DNA of 64,000 nt. Source: Sandaracinaceae bacterium (GTDB lineage: Bacteria > Myxococcota_A > Polyangia > Polyangiales > Sandaracinaceae). Shown one piece after another: positions 32,140 through 40,167 of this stretch (position 1 is its first letter; each line of letters begins with the position of its first letter). Where the stretch lies: the NCBI GenBank assembly GCA_040218145.1, contig JAVJQK010000053.1, positions 1 to 64,000 of the forward strand. Direction: 5' to 3'. The notes beneath the pieces were generated by a model. It worked only from the letters and a program-made list of their open reading frames with translations, did no database searches and was not told where the DNA came from. Position numbers and translations under genes: made by a program.

Positions 32140-32771
32140 GCGCGCTTTTCCTTGAACGCGTCGACGTCCCCCGGGCACGGACTCGCGTGCCCTCGTTGGC
32201 AGATGTGATCAGGCTCCCCGTCCGTGGCGACGCGTCCGCCGATCTCGTGGCCCTCCGCGAGGGTGACCCCGCGGCGATCGCGCGATGTTACCGGGCTCAC
32301 CACGGCGCGGTGGAGGCCTTCGCGCGCCGGATGCTCGGTGACCCCGAGGCCGCGCGGGACGTGGTCCACGACGTCTTCGTCTCGCTCCCCGACGCGGCGC
32401 GGCGCTTCCGTGAGGGCGCCTCGCTGCGGACCTTCCTCATCGGCATCGCCCTGAACCTCTGCCGCCGCCGCATCCGCACCGCCGTGCGCAAGCGGCGCGC
32501 GCTCACCCGCATCGAGGAGGGTGCCACCCACGAGTCGCCCTCCACGCCCGAGGCGGAGACCTCCCGCCTGCGCCTCGCCGACGCGCTGCGTCGGGGGCTC
32601 GAGACCCTGCCGCTCGCGCAGCGGGAGGCCTTCGTCCTCTGCGCCGTCGAGGAGCGCCCGAGCCCCGAGGTCGCGGAGATCCTCGGCGTGCCCGAAGGCA
32701 CGGTGCGCACGCGGCTCTTTCACGCCCGCAAGAAGCTGCGCGCGTTCCTGGAAGCGGAGGGCGTGTCGTGA
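32136..32771 (+). CDS. ECF-family RNA polymerase sigma factor
   Basis: 211 residues. Region 2 is seen in YRAHHGAVEAFARRMLGDPEAARDVVHDVFVSL and SLRTFLIGIALNLCRRRIR; region 4 in LPLAQREAFVLCAVEERPSPEVAEILGVPEGTVRTRLFHARKKL. No region 1.1 or 3, as expected for ECF sigmas. About 50 residues precede region 2, more than usual. The ATG overlaps the lipoprotein stop and its TGA overlaps the GTG of the next gene, so the operon is tightly coupled. Confidence 0.9.
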   Translation: MSALFLERVDVPRARTRVPSLADVIRLPVRGDASADLVALREGDPAAIARCYRAHHGAVEAFARRMLGDPEAARDVVHDVFVSLPDAARRFREGASLRTFLIGIALNLCRRRIRTAVRKRRALTRIEEGATHESPSTPEAETSRLRLADALRRGLETLPLAQREAFVLCAVEERPSPEVAEILGVPEGTVRTRLFHARKKLRAFLEAEGVS

Positions 32772-33481
32772 CCGACGAGCTGCTGGAGCGCGCCGCGTCC
32801 GCGCTGGCCGAGACGACGCACACGCCGACCGCCGACGACGAGGCGCTGGCCGCCATCCTCCGGGACGTGGCCGCGCGACCGCCGAGGCGCGAGCGCCGCT
32901 GGGGCTGGATCGCCGCCGCCGCCGCGGTGCTGCTCGCCTTCGCCGGCGGCCCCACCGCGTGGGCGTGGACCGGGGAGTGGGTCCAGGCGCTGCTGAGCCC
33001 CTCGGAGCCGGCGCGCGCCGAGCAGGCGCCCGTCCCCCGCGCCGCGCCGACGCCCCCGTCCCGCGCGAGCGCACGCCGCCCCGCCGCCGAGCCGCCTCCG
33101 GAGCGGGAGGTCGAGGAGCCCGAAGCGCCCCCTCCGCCCCCGGTCCCGTCTGCGCGGGTCGCCCGGCGCAGCCCCCGACCAGCGGTCGCCCCTGCGTCGC
33201 CGGCAGACGGCGCCGCGCGGATCGAGCGCGAGCGCTTCGAGCGCGCCTACCGCCTCCACTTCCGCGGTGACTCGCCCGAGGCCGCCCTCGGCGCCTGGGA
33301 CGCCTACCTCCGCGCCCACCCCGACGGCCGCTACGCGCTCGAGGCGCGCTACGACCGCGCCCTGTGCCTGGTGCGGCTCGACCGCCTCGCCGCCGCGCGC
33401 GTCGCGCTCGAGGACGTGGTCCAGCGCGGCTATCGCGTCTCCGACGCCCGGGCGCTCCTCGACGCGATGGGGGCGCCGTGA
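32768..33481 (+). CDS. membrane protein, probable anti-sigma factor with TPR-like periplasmic tail
   Basis: 237 residues, GTG start overlapping the sigma-factor TGA. A short acidic N-terminus (DELLERAASALAETTHTPTADDEALAAIL), one membrane helix (WGWIAAAAAVLLAFAGG), a Pro/Arg-rich spacer and a C-terminal helical repeat (FERAYRLHFRGDSPEAALGAWDAYLRAHPDGRYALEARYDRALCLV). The position after an ECF sigma and the one-helix topology suggest an anti-sigma factor, although no zinc-binding HxxxCxxC motif is present. The stop overlaps the next gene (GTGA). Confidence 0.65.
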   Translation: MTDELLERAASALAETTHTPTADDEALAAILRDVAARPPRRERRWGWIAAAAAVLLAFAGGPTAWAWTGEWVQALLSPSEPARAEQAPVPRAAPTPPSRASARRPAAEPPPEREVEEPEAPPPPPVPSARVARRSPRPAVAPASPADGAARIERERFERAYRLHFRGDSPEAALGAWDAYLRAHPDGRYALEARYDRALCLVRLDRLAAARVALEDVVQRGYRVSDARALLDAMGAP

Positions 33482-35436
33482 GGCCGGCGCGGCTCCCCCT
33501 CTCGCTGCTCCTGGCCCTGACCGCCGCGTCTCCCGTTCTCGCCTGGGCGCAGGTCTCCAGCGCGCAGGTCCTGACGGTGCACGTGCAGGCGGGGACGCCG
33601 ATCAGCCAGACCCTGTTCGTGAGCCAGCTCGAGGCCGACCTCGAGGTCTCGGTGGAGACCACCGCGCCCCAGCACGCCCGGCTCCACCTCCGCCTCGAGG
33701 GTGAACAGATCGCGGTCCGCCTCCGCGCGATCGACGTGCCGACCCGCCTCCGCCGCCTCACCCCCCTCGCCGACGTCGGCGAGACCACCCGCGCCGTCGC
33801 CCTCGTCGCCGCGAACCTCCACCGAGACGAGTCCGCCGAGCTCCTCGCGTTGCTCCGCGCCCGCCGCATGCGGCCGGAGGCGGTAGCGGGAGCCGGAGCG
33901 GGAGCGGGAGCGGGAGCGGGAGCGGGAGCGGGAGCGGGAGCGGGAGCGGGAGCGGGAGCGGGATCGGGATCGGGTTCGGGGTCGGGGTCGGCTTCGGGAT
34001 CGGGCTCGGGTTCGGGTTCCAGATCGGGATCGGGTTCGGGTTCGGGTTCGGGATCGGGTTCGGGTTCGGCTGCGGCAGCGGGCTCGGGTTCGGGAGCGGC
34101 AGCGGGCTCGGGTTCGGCCACGGCAGCGGATTCGGCTGCGGCAAGGGACTCGGAAGCGGACTCGGAAGCGGACTCGGAAGCGGACTCGGAAGCGGGAGCG
34201 GGAGCGGGAGCGGGAGCGGGAGCGGGTGCGGGAGCGGGAGCGGGAGCGGGAACGGATGCGGATGTGGGAACGGATGCGGGAGCGGAAGCGGATGCGGATG
34301 CGGGAACGGATGCGGAAACAGCAGCACCCCCGCCTCTGGCCCCGGCCCCGAAGCGCCCCGCGACCCCCTTCGGCCTCGATTTCCTCCCCGGCGTCGGCTG
34401 GTCCAGCGCGGACGGCGTCGCGGTCCGCCGCCACCTCTCCCTCGGCGTGCTCGGCGCGCTCTCCGGGGGCGTCGACGGCGTCTCCCTCTCTGGCGTGACC
34501 GACCTCGCGCTCGGCGACGTCGATGGCCTCCAGGCCTCGGGTGTCTTCTCCCTCGCCGAGGGGGACCTCGACGGCGTCCAGCTCGGCGTGGTCGACGTCG
34601 TCGGCGGCGGCATGGCCGGGACCCAGCTCGGCGTGCTGGCCTTCGTCGGCGGCGCCGCGTCGGGGCTCCAGGGTGGCGTCCTGACCGTGAGCGGGGGGCG
34701 CCTCCACGGCGGTCAGCTCGGCGTCGTCGACGTCGCGGGCGGGGGCGTCAGCGGCGCGCAGCTCGGCGTGATCACCGTGGCGGGCGGCCCGCTCGAAGGC
34801 CTCCAGGCGGGCGTGGTCAACGTCGTCTCAGCCCGCGCCGACGGCGCGCAGCTGGGCGTGGTCAACGTGGCGGGCGACGTGCATGGCGCGCAGCTCGGCC
34901 TCGTCAACGTGGGCGGCCGCGTGCACGGCGCGCAGATCGGCCTGATCAACGTCGCCGACGAGGCGGACGCGCAGATCGGGCTCGTCGGGGTGCAGGGCAG
35001 TGGCTGGGCGCGCCTCCGCGTCAGCGGCGACTCCACCGGGGTGCTCCAGGCGGAGCTCGTGCACGGCGGCGCGTGGACGCACATGATCCTGACGGCGGGC
35101 GCCGCGCCCTTTCTGCAGCGTCCGCGCGCGAGCGTCGGCGCGGGCCTCGGGGCGCACGTCACGCTGGTCGAGGACGTGGAGCTGCACGTGGAGCTCCTCG
35201 CGCGGGTGATGCTGGGCGACGGCGTGGAGCTACGCGGGCCCGAGATGCTCGTCGAGCCGCGCGTCCTCGTCAGCGGCGCGCTCGTCCCCGCGGTGCGCCT
35301 CTACGGCGGGCTCGGCTACCAGATGCACTTCACGCCCGACGCCTCCTCGGAGCTGCGCGGGCCGGTCGGCGCCCACGCGCTCGGGTCGTTCATCGACGCG
35401 TGGCCGGCGCTCGTCGCCGGGCTCGAGCTCTTCTGA
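33478..35436 (+). CDS. exported surface protein with long hexanucleotide-encoded linker and GLQLGVVNV-type repeats
   Basis: 652 residues, GTG start overlapping the preceding stop. Signal peptide (LPLSLLLALTAASPVLAWAQ). Residues about 30-135 form an alpha/beta domain. Residues about 137-281 are Ala-Gly, Ser-Gly and Asp-Ser-Glu-Ala repeats encoded by 6- and 12-bp DNA repeats. Then come roughly ten short repeats ending in QLGVV/QLGLVNV (GGMAGTQLGVLAFV, GGQLGVVDVAGG, HGAQLGLVNVGGRVHGAQIG), like LA_2272-type surface repeats and probably a beta-solenoid. The C-terminal part looks like membrane beta strands. Probably the output or partner of the ECF system. Confidence 0.75.
   Translation: MRPARLPLSLLLALTAASPVLAWAQVSSAQVLTVHVQAGTPISQTLFVSQLEADLEVSVETTAPQHARLHLRLEGEQIAVRLRAIDVPTRLRRLTPLADVGETTRAVALVAANLHRDESAELLALLRARRMRPEAVAGAGAGAGAGAGAGAGAGAGAGAGAGSGSGSGSGSASGSGSGSGSRSGSGSGSGSGSGSGSAAAAGSGSGAAAGSGSATAADSAAARDSEADSEADSEADSEAGAGAGAGAGAGAGAGAGAGTDADVGTDAGAEADADAGTDAETAAPPPLAPAPKRPATPFGLDFLPGVGWSSADGVAVRRHLSLGVLGALSGGVDGVSLSGVTDLALGDVDGLQASGVFSLAEGDLDGVQLGVVDVVGGGMAGTQLGVLAFVGGAASGLQGGVLTVSGGRLHGGQLGVVDVAGGGVSGAQLGVITVAGGPLEGLQAGVVNVVSARADGAQLGVVNVAGDVHGAQLGLVNVGGRVHGAQIGLINVADEADAQIGLVGVQGSGWARLRVSGDSTGVLQAELVHGGAWTHMILTAGAAPFLQRPRASVGAGLGAHVTLVEDVELHVELLARVMLGDGVELRGPEMLVEPRVLVSGALVPAVRLYGGLGYQMHFTPDASSELRGPVGAHALGSFIDAWPALVAGLELF
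33886..34320 (+). repeat. in-frame hexanucleotide/12-mer microsatellite inside the surface-protein gene
   Basis: About 435 bases made of GGGAGC, GGATCG/GGTTCG and GACTCGGAAGCG-type units. All periods are multiples of three, so changes in copy number keep the frame and only alter linker length. Several homogeneous blocks (33892-33960, 33960-34140, 34140-34200, 34200-34260) show repeated local expansion. Confidence 0.92.
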
Positions 35437-35760
35437 TCAGTCGCCGTCCTGGCGCGAGCCGGAGGCGGCCCCGTCGGCGAAGAGGCCGTCCTGATCGAAG
35501 AAGGACGAGCCGTCGACGATCTCGACCTCGAGCTGCGAGCCCGCGAGCCGACGGCCCTGGAGCGCCTCCGCTGCGGCCTCGGCCGCCGCTTCGTCGAGGG
35601 TCGCGAGGTACGCCTCGCCCTCGTAGCGCCCCGACTCGGGGTCCCGCGCGAAGTGCGCCTCACCCTCGAGCCCGAGCTTCCGGCAGAACGCCTGGAACTG
35701 CTCGAGCGTCACCGAGAAAGGAACATTGCGAACGTGGAGCCTGAACACCGTCTCTCCCAT
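35437..35760 (-). CDS. RRM-domain RNA-binding protein
   Basis: 107 residues. A single RNA recognition motif: RNP2-like FRLHVRNVPF at the N-terminus, helix 1 TLEQFQAFCRKLG, and RNP1-like RYEGEAYLATL; strand 4 is LEVEIVD. A short acidic/Gln tail follows. Bacterial single-RRM proteins of this kind bind RNA and are often cold-induced. ATG at 35760 starts right at the domain. The stop abuts the plus-strand surface-protein stop (tail to tail with no gap). Confidence 0.85.
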   Translation of the reverse strand: MGETVFRLHVRNVPFSVTLEQFQAFCRKLGLEGEAHFARDPESGRYEGEAYLATLDEAAAEAAAEALQGRRLAGSQLEVEIVDGSSFFDQDGLFADGAASGSRQDGD

Positions 35761-35932
35761 CGTGACGAAGAGGTCCGAAGGTGACCGCGCCCGACGCCCC
35801 GAAGGTGACACGCGCGCCCGAGCGTTGCCAGAGCGCTTCGGTCCGGCACTGTCATGGTTTGGTCATCGCGTGGCGGCCCCGTCGCGGCGCCGCATCCTGG
35901 GATCGCGCGCTGGCACGCCGCCGGCCGCCACC

Positions 35933-36736
35933 ATGTCGCACGAGAGCCCGCTCCCGTGTCCGGAGCCGCTCGTGCTGATCATCGCCATCTTCTTCGTGAC
36001 CCACTGGGTCCTCGCCGCGTTCGTACAGGTGTTCTTCCTGCATCGCTACGCGGCGCACCGGCAGTTCACCATGTCGAAGGGCTGGGAGCGCTTCTTCTAC
36101 CTGCTGACCTACGTGGTGCTCGGCTCGAGCTACCTGCCGCCGTACGCGTACGCGGTGCTGCACCGCATGCACCACGCCTACTCCGACTCGGAGAAGGACC
36201 CGCACTCCCCGGAGAACTATCGCACCCCGATCGGAATGATCCTCGCCACCCGGCGGAGCTTCGACGACCTCGCGCATCGCCGCACCGAGATCGAGCCGCG
36301 CTTCGCGGGCGGCTACCCCGAGTGGCCCGCGCTCGACCGCCTCGGCTGGTGGGCCCCCGGGCAGATCGCGTGGGGCGTCGCGTACGCCCTCGTCTACATC
36401 GTCTACGCGCCGACGGTGTGGCTCTGGCTGCTCATCCCGGTGCACGTCCTCATGGCGCTCGTGCACGGCATGCTCGTCAACTGGTGTGGTCATCGATACG
36501 GGTACCGCAATCACGACACGCGCGACGTCTCCACCAACGTCTTCCCCGTCGACCTGCTCGTGCTCGGGGACATGATGCAGAACAACCACCACAAGCACCC
36601 GATGCACACGAGCACCGCGTCGCGCTGGTTCGAGATCGACGTGGTGGGGTTGGTGATCCGAGGGCTCGCGCGCCTCGGCGTCGTGCACCCCCGCGTCCCG
36701 ATCGACGCGTCGCGCGTCAGCGCGGCCGGACGGTGA
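35933..36736 (+). CDS. membrane fatty-acid (acyl-CoA type) desaturase
   Basis: 267 residues from the ATG at 35933; the frame opens further upstream but only this start begins near the first helix. Three histidine boxes of the Delta9 family are present: HRYAAH (37-42), HRMHHAYSD (77-85) and NNHHKHPMH near residue 230. Several hydrophobic helices (VLIIAIFFVTHWVLAAFVQVFF, VAYALVYIVYAPTVWLWLLIP) fit a di-iron membrane desaturase. It inserts a double bond into fatty acyl chains, adjusting membrane fluidity. Its 3' end overlaps the convergent lipoprotein gene by 20 bases. Confidence 0.92.
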   Translation: MSHESPLPCPEPLVLIIAIFFVTHWVLAAFVQVFFLHRYAAHRQFTMSKGWERFFYLLTYVVLGSSYLPPYAYAVLHRMHHAYSDSEKDPHSPENYRTPIGMILATRRSFDDLAHRRTEIEPRFAGGYPEWPALDRLGWWAPGQIAWGVAYALVYIVYAPTVWLWLLIPVHVLMALVHGMLVNWCGHRYGYRNHDTRDVSTNVFPVDLLVLGDMMQNNHHKHPMHTSTASRWFEIDVVGLVIRGLARLGVVHPRVPIDASRVSAAGR

Positions 36737-37202
36737 AGCCGCCCTCGGCGCGCTGCCCGTCTCCGAACTCGGCCGTGAAGTGCACCACGCGGTCCTGCTC
36801 GTACGCGCCGGGCTGCACGGTGACCCGCACGTCGCGCGTGCCGCGGTCCCAGTCCCAGCTCCCGTGGGATCGGCCGGTGCAGCCGGTCGCGGACGCCCTG
36901 AGCGTCCCGGACGTGCCGTGCAGCTCGGCCACCGAGAGGTCGAGCCGGGTCATCGCCCAGCCGAAGTCCTCCCCGCCGCGCGCCCCCACGTGGATGGTGA
37001 CGTCGTCGGAGTCGAGGTCGACCTCGTAGGCGTCCGCGTCGAAGGTGCCCACGTCGGGCAGCTGCCCGGACAGCCAGGCGTCCTCCACGACGAAGTCCTC
37101 GGAGCGACCGACGTCCCCACCCGATTCGTGAGGGTCGTAGAGGCAGCCGAGCCAGAGCGCCCAGGAGGCGCAGACGATCACCCAGGTGGAGAGCTTCTTC
37201 AT
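36717..37202 (-). CDS. lipoprotein of unknown function
   Basis: 161 residues. Signal (WVIVCASWALWLGC) with lipobox Cys. The mature region is beta-rich (YEVDLDSDDVTIHVG, VRVTVQPGAYEQDRVVHFTAEF) with no recognised domain. The last 20 bases overlap the convergent desaturase gene. No shared promoter element was identified with the following lipoprotein gene on the same strand. Confidence 0.75.
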   Translation of the reverse strand: MKKLSTWVIVCASWALWLGCLYDPHESGGDVGRSEDFVVEDAWLSGQLPDVGTFDADAYEVDLDSDDVTIHVGARGGEDFGWAMTRLDLSVAELHGTSGTLRASATGCTGRSHGSWDWDRGTRDVRVTVQPGAYEQDRVVHFTAEFGDGQRAEGGFTVRPR

Positions 37203-37240
37203 CTCTCCAGCCTGGGCGATCCCCTGGCGCGGAGCCGGGG

Positions 37241-37272
37241 AAAAACCGCGGAGCCGCGCCGAAAAACCGCGG
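37241..37272 (-). terminator. terminator-like repeat after the 37277-37837 gene
   Basis: On the minus strand two CCGCGG hexamers (37272-37267 and 37251-37246) pair around a short loop, each followed by TTTTT. It begins 5 bases after the stop of the lipoprotein gene at 37277. The stem is short, so the call is tentative. Confidence 0.45.
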
Positions 37273-37276
37273 GCGT

Positions 37277-37837
37277 TCAGCTGCCGACGCAGGTCTCGCA
37301 GCTGGTCACCGTGAGCACGAGCGTGATCTCGTCCTCATCCACGGGCGTGGTGGACGCCCCGTGCGTGAGCGTGAGCCGGAAGCGGTATCGATTCTCCCCC
37401 ACCGCGTAGCTGCCGGGGTCGATGCCCCAGCGGACGCCGCTCGCGCCGGGCAGGTTGTCCCGGCGCATCGTCTCGCAGCTCTCCTCGCGGTCGGCCAGCT
37501 GCATGCAGCGCTCGAGCGTCAGCTCGTACTCGAGCGGGCTCTCGTCGTTGATGAGCTCGTACGGGTAGAAGAAGTCGAGCGCGATGTCACCGTCGATGGT
37601 CATCGGCTCCGGCTCGATGCCCCACTCCACGTCGCGCACCGGAGAGGGGCCCGCGTCGCCCTCGCCCGCGTCCTCGCCGCCGCCGTCCGGCGGATCGACC
37701 TGCGCGTCGGTCGCGCCCGCATCCCCGAGGCCCGCGTCGTCGGGCCCTCCGTCCTCCGAGCCGGAGTCACCTCCGCAGCCCAGCATCGAAACCGCCATCA
37801 CGAGAACGCCCAGTCGAACGCACGTACGCAGCAGCAA
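37277..37837 (-). CDS. lipoprotein with Asp/Ala/Gly linker
   Basis: 186 residues. Lipoprotein signal (LGVLVMAVSMLGCGGD), then a linker of DDAG/DAGAT units, then about 120 residues with a beta-sandwich look (YELTLERCMQLADREESC, RYRFRLTLTHG) and two Cys pairs, ending CETCVGS. No family recognised. One of a series of such lipoproteins on this strand; it is followed by the terminator-like repeat at 37241-37272. Confidence 0.75.
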   Translation of the reverse strand: MLLRTCVRLGVLVMAVSMLGCGGDSGSEDGGPDDAGLGDAGATDAQVDPPDGGGEDAGEGDAGPSPVRDVEWGIEPEPMTIDGDIALDFFYPYELINDESPLEYELTLERCMQLADREESCETMRRDNLPGASGVRWGIDPGSYAVGENRYRFRLTLTHGASTTPVDEDEITLVLTVTSCETCVGS

Positions 37838-37922
37838 GGGACACCTCTTGTGTAAGAAGGCCGCAATCTGACATGCGCCCGGCGCCGCGCCAGGGGCTTC
37901 AGGGGCAAGCTCAGGGGCCAGC

Positions 37923-38467
37923 TCAGGGACAGGCGGTGGCGACCCAGGGCTCCGTGATCCACCCCGTCGCGGGCGCGGGGCTCACGGACACCTCCACGCA
38001 CCCGTCGGGGAGCGGGGTGAGGGTCCCGGACGCCTCGGTCCGCGCGAAGCGCTCCTCCCCGCCCAGGAGAGGGTTGGCCCGCTTGATCTGCGCGGCCACG
38101 AACACGCCCGTGGGGACGAACCCGCCGAGGCGGGCGTCGCTCGGATCGTAGCGGTAGGTCGGGAACTCGCGCTCGATCAGATCGAGCGAGCCGTCGAACG
38201 AGAGCGGCTCGCTGGGCCACTCGACGAGCTCGAGGTGCAGGACCTGGAACTGCTCGTCGTCGACGTTCTCGGGGATGGGATCGAGGAGGCGCTCGCAGAC
38301 CACCAGCCGGTCCTCTCGCACGCAGGTCGTCTCCCGCGCCCGGCTCGCGGCGTCCGGCGCGTCGCTCGCGTCGGACGGGGCGCTGGCGTCTCCGTCCGTT
38401 CGTCCGAAGGCGCGCCGCAGCCGAAGAGCAGAGAGACCGAGGCAGCCACCAGGGTTGACGCTCGCAT
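37923..38467 (-). pseudogene. frameshifted lipoprotein gene
   Basis: The minus-strand ATG at 38467 begins a good lipoprotein signal (LVAASVSLLFGCGAPSDERT), but that frame then degrades into Arg/Ser/Thr-rich sequence. The sensible continuation (GDASAPSDASDAPDAAS linker, then VVCERLLDPIPENVDDEQFQVLHL to a stop at 37923) is in another frame that has no ATG, GTG or TTG start before the GTG at 38321. One extra base near 38393 (within ACGGAGACG) would join them. This is either a real single-base loss or a sequence error. Joined, it would be about 180 residues, function unknown. Confidence 0.7.
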
Positions 38468-38538
38468 GTAAACGAGACTACTCCCCTGCGTCGCTCCGCG
38501 CCATGGACACCGCGGGCCTCCTCGCCTACCTTGCTTTC

Positions 38539-39027
38539 ATGCTTCGCATCGCCTTTTGTCTTCTCGCGGCCCTCGCCCTCTCCCCCGCCGCCGCCTTCGC
38601 GTGCTCGGACGCGGGCCCACCCAACGCGACCTGCAACCCCGACGGAGGCGCGTGGATCGAGTGCGCGACGCACGACGACTGCCCGGGCGCTCAGCTCTGC
38701 GATCACCGCAACCGCTGCGCTTGCGGGTCCGGCTGTCCGTACGGCGAGGCGTGTGAGGGCGCCGCGTGTCAGTGCACGGGGCCCGAGCGGCCCGACGCGG
38801 GGCCGGAGTGCACGGCCACGCTCGACAGCTGCGACGTGTGGACCGTGCGGTGCCCCGACGCGGGCGTGACGAGCGACATGGACGGCGGCGCCTCCGCGGA
38901 CGGGGGCGGCTCCACGCCCTCCTCGGGCGGGTGCTCCGTCGCCGCGCGCGCGCCGCGCTCCCTCGGATGGGTCGGGCTCGTCGCCCTGGCCGCGCTCGGG
39001 ATCAGGCGATCCAGGCGCGCTCGATGA
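38539..39027 (+). CDS. small Cys-rich exported protein with MYXO-CTERM-like tail
   Basis: 162 residues. The ATG at 38539 begins a signal peptide (MLRIAFCLLAALALSPAAAFA); an upstream in-frame ATG at 38503 is less likely. The mature part holds about 18 Cys in spaced pairs (CATHDDCPGAQLCDHRNRC, CGSGCPYGEACEGAACQC). It ends SGGCSVAAR, a hydrophobic helix (LGWVGLVALAALGI) and RRSRRAR, the myxobacterial sorting layout. The end overlaps the convergent MYG1-like gene by 26 bases. Confidence 0.78.
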   Translation: MLRIAFCLLAALALSPAAAFACSDAGPPNATCNPDGGAWIECATHDDCPGAQLCDHRNRCACGSGCPYGEACEGAACQCTGPERPDAGPECTATLDSCDVWTVRCPDAGVTSDMDGGASADGGGSTPSSGGCSVAARAPRSLGWVGLVALAALGIRRSRRAR

Positions 39028-39865
39028 GCGCCTTCAGGCGGGCCGGCTCGCTCGCGCTCGTCTTGCACATGAAGCCGCTCTTGTGGGCGAAGTGCACGTC
39101 CGGCTCTCCCTCCACGCGGGAGAAGTCGAGCTTCGGGTGGTCCTCGTAGCGGCCGATGCCGTAGCCGTCGCCGCGGCGGTCCGGATAGACGATGGCGGCG
39201 ATGGTCTTCTCGAGCCCCTCGGCGCGGATGTAGCCTGCCACCGCGGCGCTCGGCTCGTCGGGCGGCGGCTCGCTGCGGGGCAGGAACACGCACTCGATGA
39301 CGTCGTCGCCGTGCGCGAGCGACCAGCGCTCCACCCGCGACGACACGTAGTCGATGCGCTCGCGGACCTGCTTCAGATAGTCGAGGAGGTCCTGCCCGAC
39401 GAAGCGCATGAACTCGTAGAGCGGGTCGCCCGCCGCGAGCTCGCGCTTCCTGGCGAAGCGGCGCAGCAGGGTCACGTCGATCGGCGAGTTGAGCTGCGAG
39501 ATGGCGCGGCGCGGGACCCCGAGCCACTCGGCGGTCTTGTTGGGGCCGCGCGAGTCGAACCACTCCGCCGGCTCGAGCCAGTCACAGAACTTCTTGGCGT
39601 CCTCGTAGAGCGCGAGGTCGTCGAGCACGAGGCTGAGCGCGCAGGTCGGCGCGTGCTCGCGCGGGAAGTGGTGATGATCGAAGTTCGACCGGCTCGGGTC
39701 GTGGCTGCCGCCGATGTCGACGATGGCGACCTCGGCGTCGTCCAGCTCCTCCGCCGTCGGCTCACGCCGGACGACCGGCGCCCCGTGCTTGGCGATCAGC
39801 ACGCACACCGCGAGCAAGTCGTCTTTGTGCGCACCGCCGGGGTGCGTGAGGATGCTGCGAATCAT
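39002..39865 (-). CDS. MYG1/UPF0160-like DHH-type phosphoesterase
   Basis: 287 residues. THPGGAHKDDLLAVCVL near the N-terminus matches the MYG1 metal motif (THxGxFHxDE), with DIGG near residue 50 and FDHHHF supplying the FDHH motif. Other conserved stretches: NKTAEWLG, ERIDYVSSRVERW and GRYEDHPKLDFSR. The family carries the DHH fold with a 3'-5' RNA-exonuclease activity known for eukaryotic MYG1. No signal peptide. The start region is copied in the decayed duplication at 40853-41080. Confidence 0.75.
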   Translation of the reverse strand: MIRSILTHPGGAHKDDLLAVCVLIAKHGAPVVRREPTAEELDDAEVAIVDIGGSHDPSRSNFDHHHFPREHAPTCALSLVLDDLALYEDAKKFCDWLEPAEWFDSRGPNKTAEWLGVPRRAISQLNSPIDVTLLRRFARKRELAAGDPLYEFMRFVGQDLLDYLKQVRERIDYVSSRVERWSLAHGDDVIECVFLPRSEPPPDEPSAAVAGYIRAEGLEKTIAAIVYPDRRGDGYGIGRYEDHPKLDFSRVEGEPDVHFAHKSGFMCKTSASEPARLKALIERAWIA

Positions 39866-40041
39866 GGCTGCGCTCTACCACGACGCTGCGCCAGCCGCCC
39901 TCCGCGGCTTTTCCCGTGGCCGGACGCCGGCGCGCAGCTAGGATTCCCGCCGTGCAGAGATGGAGACCATGGAGATCCGCGGGCGCGCCCCTGCTGCTCG
40001 CCCTCCTCGCATCGACGGGCTGCGGCGGCCCTCAGTACGTG
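39856..40041. repeat. segmental duplication, copy A
   Basis: The stretch from GCTGCGAATCATGG (start region of the MYG1-like gene) to the lipoprotein signal encoded by CTCGCCCTCCTCGCATCGACGGGCTGC is related to 40853-41080, where the same order of segments recurs with many substitutions and an insertion. Confidence 0.65.
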
Positions 40042-40167
40042 CACGATCCGCGCTGCGTCAACGATTGCCAGCGGTCGAACGACGCGTGCCTGCTGGAGGC
40101 CACCACGGCCGTGGCCGTGCAAGCGTGTCAGGAGAGGACGAGCGCGTGCGTGCACTGGTGTGGTTGA
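39952..40167 (+). CDS. small lipoprotein
   Basis: 71 residues from a GTG at 39952 (MQRWRPWRSAGAPLLLALLASTGCGG). The lipobox is LASTGC. The 45-residue mature part has six Cys (CVNDCQRSNDACLLEAT, CQERTSACVHWCG) that could form a helical disulfide hairpin. Its stop overlaps the next gene's start region by about 20 bases, so the two are probably co-translated. The 5' half is duplicated at 40988-41080 in decayed form. Confidence 0.65.
   Translation: MQRWRPWRSAGAPLLLALLASTGCGGPQYVHDPRCVNDCQRSNDACLLEATTAVAVQACQERTSACVHWCG

Noticed and set aside
33430-34707. Minus-strand open frame of 425 codons with Arg-Ser repeats
   Set aside because: It reads the hexanucleotide repeats of the plus-strand surface-protein gene backwards; the plus-strand gene has a signal peptide and operon context.
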